This document shows positions 60,348 through 64,000 of a stretch of 64,000 nt of DNA, one piece after another. The number at the start of each line of letters is the position of its first letter. Within the stretch, counting starts at the first letter, position 1. Below the pieces are notes generated by a model. The model saw only the letters and a program-made list of their open reading frames with translations. It made no database searches and had not been told where the DNA came from. Origin of the DNA: Streptomyces sp. NBC_01304 (GTDB lineage Bacteria; Actinomycetota; Actinomycetes; Streptomycetales; Streptomycetaceae); the NCBI RefSeq assembly GCF_035975855.1, contig NZ_CP109055.1:4092001-4156000 (forward strand), written 5' to 3'. A program made the translations under genes and the position numbers.

Positions 60348-61478
60348 ATGCTCACCCGAAAGACCTGGCCCGCCGCGCTCCTCGCCGGCGCCCTGCTCGC
60401 CTCGGCGGGCTGCGCCAAGGAGGACGACGCCAAGCCCGCCGCGCACAAGCCCCGCGCCATCAAGACCGTCGAGGGCTGCGGCGCCGGCAGCTGGACCGAC
60501 CCCGCGGACCTCGCCAAGGACCGCAAGCCCGCGCGCTGCGACAAGGGCGCGCCCGCCCCGCAGCCCCTGAAGAAGAAGCGGAAGATCACCATCGCCACCG
60601 GCACGCTGAGCGCCGAGTACGTGGCCCCGCTCCAACTGGCCAAGGCAAAGGGCGAGTTCGCGAAGGAGGGCCTGGACGTCGACATCAAGACCCTGCCGAC
60701 CCCGGACGCCTTGCCGCTCCTCGGCAAGGGGGAGATCGACGCCCAGTGGGCGGCCCCCGAGGCCGCCGTGATGAACGGGGTCAACGGCGGCTTCAACATC
60801 AAGTGGGTGGCCGCCAACTTCTCGGCGGACCCGGCCTCGAAGAGCGGCCTGTGGGTGCGCCTCAAGGACGGCGAGAGCGCCACGCACGTCGACATGGCCG
60901 GCCGCAAGCTCGGCACGATGATCGGCAAGGGCTCGGTCATCTCGTACCCGATGAGCCAGGCCCTCAAGAAGCACGGCGGCGGCCTGGACAAGGTCGAGTT
61001 CCGCCAGCTGGGCTCGGCGGACGTGCTGACCGCCCTGCAGAACGGCGGTGTCGACTCGGCCTGGCTGCTCGACCCGATCTGGCGCAAGGTCGACGGCGAC
61101 AAGAAGTACGCCTTCCTGGGCGGCCAGCCGCAGGGCGAACCGCTCGGCGGCGTGCTGTTCGGGCCCTCGCTCCTCGAGAAGGACCCGGACGCGGGGGTCG
61201 CCTTCCTGCGTGCGTACATCCGGACCGTGAACACCTACTTCGCCGGTGACTACAAGCAGGACAAGGCCTTCGTCACCGAGCTGTCCAAGCTCCTGAAGAT
61301 CGACGAGGCGATCCTGTCGTCGACGCCGTCACTGCGGATGGACTGGGAGATCCGCAAGGGCACGATGGACCGGCTGCAGGCGGCGTACGAGGAGGCCGGG
61401 GTCTCGAAGGGCGATCCGGTGCCGGAGGACAAGGCGGTGGACCGGTCGCTGTACGCGGAGGCGGTCGGGCACAAGTAG
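60348..61478 (+). CDS. ABC transporter substrate-binding lipoprotein (NMT1/SsuA-like)
   Basis: A 376-residue lipoprotein with signal LLAGALLASAGC (lipobox Cys22). The mature protein starts with a Lys/Pro-rich spacer of about 50 residues containing two Cys (EGCGAGSW, ARCDKG), then the SBP fold: ITIATGTLSAEYVAPLQLAK, LPTPDALPLLGKGEIDAQWA and GGVDSAWLLDPIWRKV. The ligand could be a sulfonate, thiamine precursor or another small compound; this cannot be read off. ATG 60348 has GGAGG seven bases upstream. Confidence 0.9.
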   Translation: MLTRKTWPAALLAGALLASAGCAKEDDAKPAAHKPRAIKTVEGCGAGSWTDPADLAKDRKPARCDKGAPAPQPLKKKRKITIATGTLSAEYVAPLQLAKAKGEFAKEGLDVDIKTLPTPDALPLLGKGEIDAQWAAPEAAVMNGVNGGFNIKWVAANFSADPASKSGLWVRLKDGESATHVDMAGRKLGTMIGKGSVISYPMSQALKKHGGGLDKVEFRQLGSADVLTALQNGGVDSAWLLDPIWRKVDGDKKYAFLGGQPQGEPLGGVLFGPSLLEKDPDAGVAFLRAYIRTVNTYFAGDYKQDKAFVTELSKLLKIDEAILSSTPSLRMDWEIRKGTMDRLQAAYEEAGVSKGDPVPEDKAVDRSLYAEAVGHK

Positions 61479-61522
61479 GTCCGCCAGGCCCGCCCCTACG
61501 GGCCGAAGGTGCGGGTACACGA

Positions 61523-61557
61523 CTGAGGCCCGGATCTCGATGAGATCCGGGCCTCAG
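61523..61557. terminator. Perfect hairpin terminator of initiator tRNA
   Basis: CTGAGGCCCGGATCTC (61523-61538), loop GAT, and its exact complement at 61542-61557. It serves the minus-strand tRNA and may also stop the ABC operon from the left. Confidence 0.88.
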
Positions 61558-61565
61558 TACTTGAG

Positions 61566-61639
61566 TAGCGGGGACAGGATTTGAACCTGCGACCTCTGGG
61601 TTATGAGCCCAGCGAGCTACCGAGCTGCTCCACCCCGCG
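61566..61639 (-). tRNA. Initiator tRNA-Met (CAU)
   Basis: A 74-base cloverleaf on the minus strand: CGCGGGG acceptor 5' side, GAGCAGCTCGGTAGCTC D arm, anticodon arm TGGGCTCATAACCCA with CAT, GGTTCAAATCC T arm and CCCCGCTA 3' side. Initiator marks are the unpaired first base (C1 against T72) and three G-C pairs next to the anticodon loop. CCA is not encoded. Confidence 0.96.
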
Positions 61640-61723
61640 TCGGTGAACCCAACTCTACGTCACGCCCCCGACCAGGGCAAATCCGTTCCCGCAGCCGCTC
61701 CCTCAGGACTCGCAGCCGCTCTC

Positions 61724-63706
61724 CTACGCGGTCAGCTCCTGCTGCAGCGCATCCCTCAGCCGCCCCGCCCGCTCGGACACCTCGGCAGGCCCGAGGGACA
61801 CCGCACGGGCGCACCACTGCTGGCCCTCCGCAAGATCGCCACGACGCGCGTAGAGCAGGGCGAGCCGGAGCGCGGCCCGGCCGTGCCCCGCGTCCGCCGC
61901 GCGGGTCCACCACATCAGCGCCTCGGGCTCGCTGCCCTCGCGGGCAAGCAGCAGCCCGAGGTTGAAGGCGCCACCGAGGCTGCCGGCCTCGGCCGCCTCG
62001 CGGTACCAGCGGGCGGCCTCGACCACGTCCCCGCGCCCGGCGGCGAGCGTGCCGACGCGGACCTGGGCGCGTCGGTGGCCCTGCTCGGCGGCGCGCTCGT
62101 ACCACTCCTCGCACTCGCTCTTCTCAGCTGCCGGCTCACCGAGGACCGTGCCGGTGGGCGGCCTGGGGGTGCGCCCGTCGAGCAGGGTGCCCAGGCGGTA
62201 CGCGGCCTCGGGGCTGCCGCCGCCGGCCGCGCAGCGCAGATGGCGTTCGGCGCCCTGCTGGTCGCCGTCGCGGACCTTGGCGATGCCGACCTGGAGGGCG
62301 GCCTCGGTGTGCCCGGCGGTGGCGGCGCGCTCGTACCAGCGCAGCGCGGCGCTGTCGTCGTCGCGGCCCGCGTAGAGGATGCCGAGGTTGAACGCCGCAT
62401 CGACGCTGCCCGCCTCGGCGGCCTTGGAGAACCAGGGCTCGGCGCCCGCGGTGTCGCCTGCCTGCAGGAGCAGCACGGCAAGGGCGTTGGAGGCCTCGCG
62501 GTGTCCGGCGTAAGCGGCGCGGCGGTACCACTGCTCGGCCTGCGGGGTGCGGCCCTGCTCGGCGCAGAGCAGGCCGAGGTTGTACGCGCCGTTCACATCG
62601 CCCGCGTCCATGGCGGCGCGGTACCAGCGCTCGGCGGTCTGGGTCTCGCCGCGCTCGGCGTGCAGCGCGCCGAGCGCGTTCGCCGCGTTGCCGTCGCCGT
62701 CCTGGGCGGCCTTGAGCCACCAGATCAAAGCGTTCTTCTCGTCGCCCGCGTCACGCAGCAGGAAGCCGAGCGCGCAGGCGGCCCGGGGCTCGCCGTCCTT
62801 GGCGGAGGTCAGGTACCAGCGCCCGGCCTCCTTGAGCAGGCCGCGCCGCTCGAGGATGGCCCCGAGCTGGAGGGCGGCCCTGCGATGGCCGCGCGCGGCG
62901 GCCTGGCGGTACCACTGCTCGGCCTCTTCTGCGGCGGTCAGCTGGAGCGGCTCGGCGCCCGCCGGGGCCTCGGTGGCGGGCGGGGCGCTCCTCGGGGACG
63001 TACCCCCGTCGCACTCCGTGCCCGCCTCCGCATCCTCGATGTCGATCACATGGGAGGCCGAGCGCAGCAGATCCGCGCCGAAGGCGATGGACCGGCCTGC
63101 GGCACGCGCCTCGGTGTCCGTGCGGCGGCGACCGCTGTCCGGCTTGTCCGTCGCGCTCTCTTCGTCGGTGCGCTCCAGGGCGCGCGCGAGGCGGTATGCG
63201 GCCTCGCGGTGGCCCCGCTCGGCGGCGGTACGCATCCAGCGCTCGGCGCCCACGTCACTGCGGTGCTCGAGGAGATCGGCGAGGGCGTACGCGCCGAGGA
63301 CGTGGCCCTGCTCGGCGGACTGGCGCAGCCAGTACTCGGCGGCGGGCTCGTCGCCCCGCTCGCGGTGGTGACGGCCGAGCGCGTGCGCCGCGGCGGCGGA
63401 GCCGGCCACGGCGGCGACCCGCCACCAGCCGGCCGCCTCGTCGGCGTATCCGCGCTGGTGGAGCAGCACTCCGAGGTTGTTGGCCGCCGCGCGGTCGCCG
63501 TCGGCGGTGGCCGCGCGCAGGTGAGGTTCGGCGCCGTCGAGATCGCCGCGGCGCAGGAGCAGGGCGCCGAGGACGCTCATCGACGCCACGTCGCCGGCCT
63601 CGGCGGCGACGCGATGGCGTGCCTCTTCGACGACCGCGCCGGGATCGCCCCGGTCGGCCGACTGCATAAGTCGCCCTGTCTCCAACAGAGTTGCCTTGTC
63701 CCCCAT
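61724..63706 (-). CDS. Sel1/TPR-repeat protein
   Basis: A 660-residue all-helical repeat protein with about 13 Sel1-like units of roughly 36 residues, for example AAYNLGLLCAEQGRTPQAEQ and AAFNLGILYAGRDDDSAALR, each ending in WY/WW-R-x-AA-x-AGH. A disordered linker of about 75 residues (TDEESATDKPDSGRRRTDTE ... ECDGGTSPRSAPPATEAPAG) splits the array after the fifth unit. Such solenoids are scaffolds for protein-protein contacts. There is no signal peptide. ATG 63706 (MGDKATLLETGRLM) is preferred; ATG 63715 is three codons upstream. It is flanked by two initiator tRNA genes. Confidence 0.9.
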   Translation of the reverse strand: MGDKATLLETGRLMQSADRGDPGAVVEEARHRVAAEAGDVASMSVLGALLLRRGDLDGAEPHLRAATADGDRAAANNLGVLLHQRGYADEAAGWWRVAAVAGSAAAAHALGRHHRERGDEPAAEYWLRQSAEQGHVLGAYALADLLEHRSDVGAERWMRTAAERGHREAAYRLARALERTDEESATDKPDSGRRRTDTEARAAGRSIAFGADLLRSASHVIDIEDAEAGTECDGGTSPRSAPPATEAPAGAEPLQLTAAEEAEQWYRQAAARGHRRAALQLGAILERRGLLKEAGRWYLTSAKDGEPRAACALGFLLRDAGDEKNALIWWLKAAQDGDGNAANALGALHAERGETQTAERWYRAAMDAGDVNGAYNLGLLCAEQGRTPQAEQWYRRAAYAGHREASNALAVLLLQAGDTAGAEPWFSKAAEAGSVDAAFNLGILYAGRDDDSAALRWYERAATAGHTEAALQVGIAKVRDGDQQGAERHLRCAAGGGSPEAAYRLGTLLDGRTPRPPTGTVLGEPAAEKSECEEWYERAAEQGHRRAQVRVGTLAAGRGDVVEAARWYREAAEAGSLGGAFNLGLLLAREGSEPEALMWWTRAADAGHGRAALRLALLYARRGDLAEGQQWCARAVSLGPAEVSERAGRLRDALQQELTA

Positions 63707-63945
63707 AACGTCCATCGTCGCACCACCTGCAACCCGGGTACACCTGGTATACCGCAGCCAGTGAGGTCACTACAGCGTTTTGTCGACATGCCCACAGAGA
63801 GATAAGTCAAACACAGACTTCTCAACTCCCCACGGCTGGCCCAGTAGTCGCACATTCCACCGGCAAAACCGGGCGGCGACAGGCGCAGTTGGGCCGCGGC
63901 GGCACCCGTCTACGGGCACGGCGGCACACTCCTGCGGGCACACGA

Positions 63946-63980
63946 CTGAGGCCCGGATCTCAATGAGATCCGAGCCTCAG
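63946..63980. terminator. Second copy of the tRNA-Met terminator hairpin
   Basis: CTGAGGCCCGGATCTC, loop AAT, GAGATCCGAGCCTCAG: the same hairpin as at 61523-61557 with one mismatched pair. Confidence 0.88.
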
Positions 63981-63988
63981 TACTTGAG

Positions 63989-64000
63989 TAGCGGGGACAG
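63989..64000 (-). tRNA. Second initiator tRNA-Met, 3' end only (cut by window edge)
   Basis: TAGCGGGGACAG at the window edge equals the 3' end of the tRNA at 61566, and the 40 bases before it, including the terminator, are also nearly identical. Confidence 0.8.

Overview
The window is a chromosomal core segment of a Streptomyces (high-GC Actinobacteria). The evidence is the very high GC with strong third-position bias, the gene set (wblE, sigH/ushX, sigR/rsrA, the dasRABCD-nagB chitin cluster, a coenzyme-B12-controlled nrdAB), and a gene order close to the region of the Streptomyces coelicolor chromosome that carries das, sig and nrd genes. I see no insertion sequence, prophage, CRISPR array or secondary-metabolite cluster. 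Most long open frames antisense to or overlapping the genes listed here are GC-driven shadows.

Left part (1-14.0 kb). A truncated alpha/beta hydrolase is followed by small conserved genes and a CPBP intramembrane protease. A C/T-rich degenerate repeat block (about 4.14-4.64 kb) runs into the 3' end of an ECF42-type sigma factor gene, which is paired with a YCII/DGPF protein. Then comes a family 2B encapsulin shell gene translationally coupled to a polyprenyl synthetase (its predicted cargo), followed by an amidase, a PLP deaminase/desulfhydrase, a Na+/H+ antiporter and a UBP zinc-finger protein.

Stress and development signalling (14.0-20.1 kb). An anti-sigma kinase and SigH pair, a lipid kinase, wblE, and a PdtaS-like histidine kinase. 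A TetR/SDR divergent pair with twin palindromic operators follows.

Aminosugar block (22-30.2 kb). A SIS-domain sugar isomerase/deaminase, nagB, dasD, dasC, dasB, dasA and divergent dasR, with DasR-type operators upstream of nagB and between dasA and dasR. Chito-oligosaccharides are bound by DasA, imported by DasBC (no ATPase here), trimmed by DasD and fed through NagB; DasR senses the resulting aminosugar phosphates.

Carbon and nucleotide block (30.3-44.2 kb). A pyruvate/monocarboxylate uptake module (cstA-ybdD, DUF3311-mctP), then class Ia ribonucleotide reductase nrdAB preceded by a cobalamin riboswitch and two NrdR boxes. A GlxA-type regulator and a class A PBP with eroded transpeptidase motifs follow, then peptide deformylase and a TPR protein.

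Right part (44.4-64 kb). Two neighbouring membrane HD-domain proteins, rsrA and sigR with a perfect SigR-type promoter, SRAP, an M50-like protease, aroA, rsgA, an SMR transporter, hisN, a CBS protein and a catalase/Fur divergent pair. An SsuABC-like ABC transporter follows. Initiator tRNA-Met lies next to a Sel1-repeat protein gene, and a second initiator tRNA copy with the same terminator begins at the right edge.
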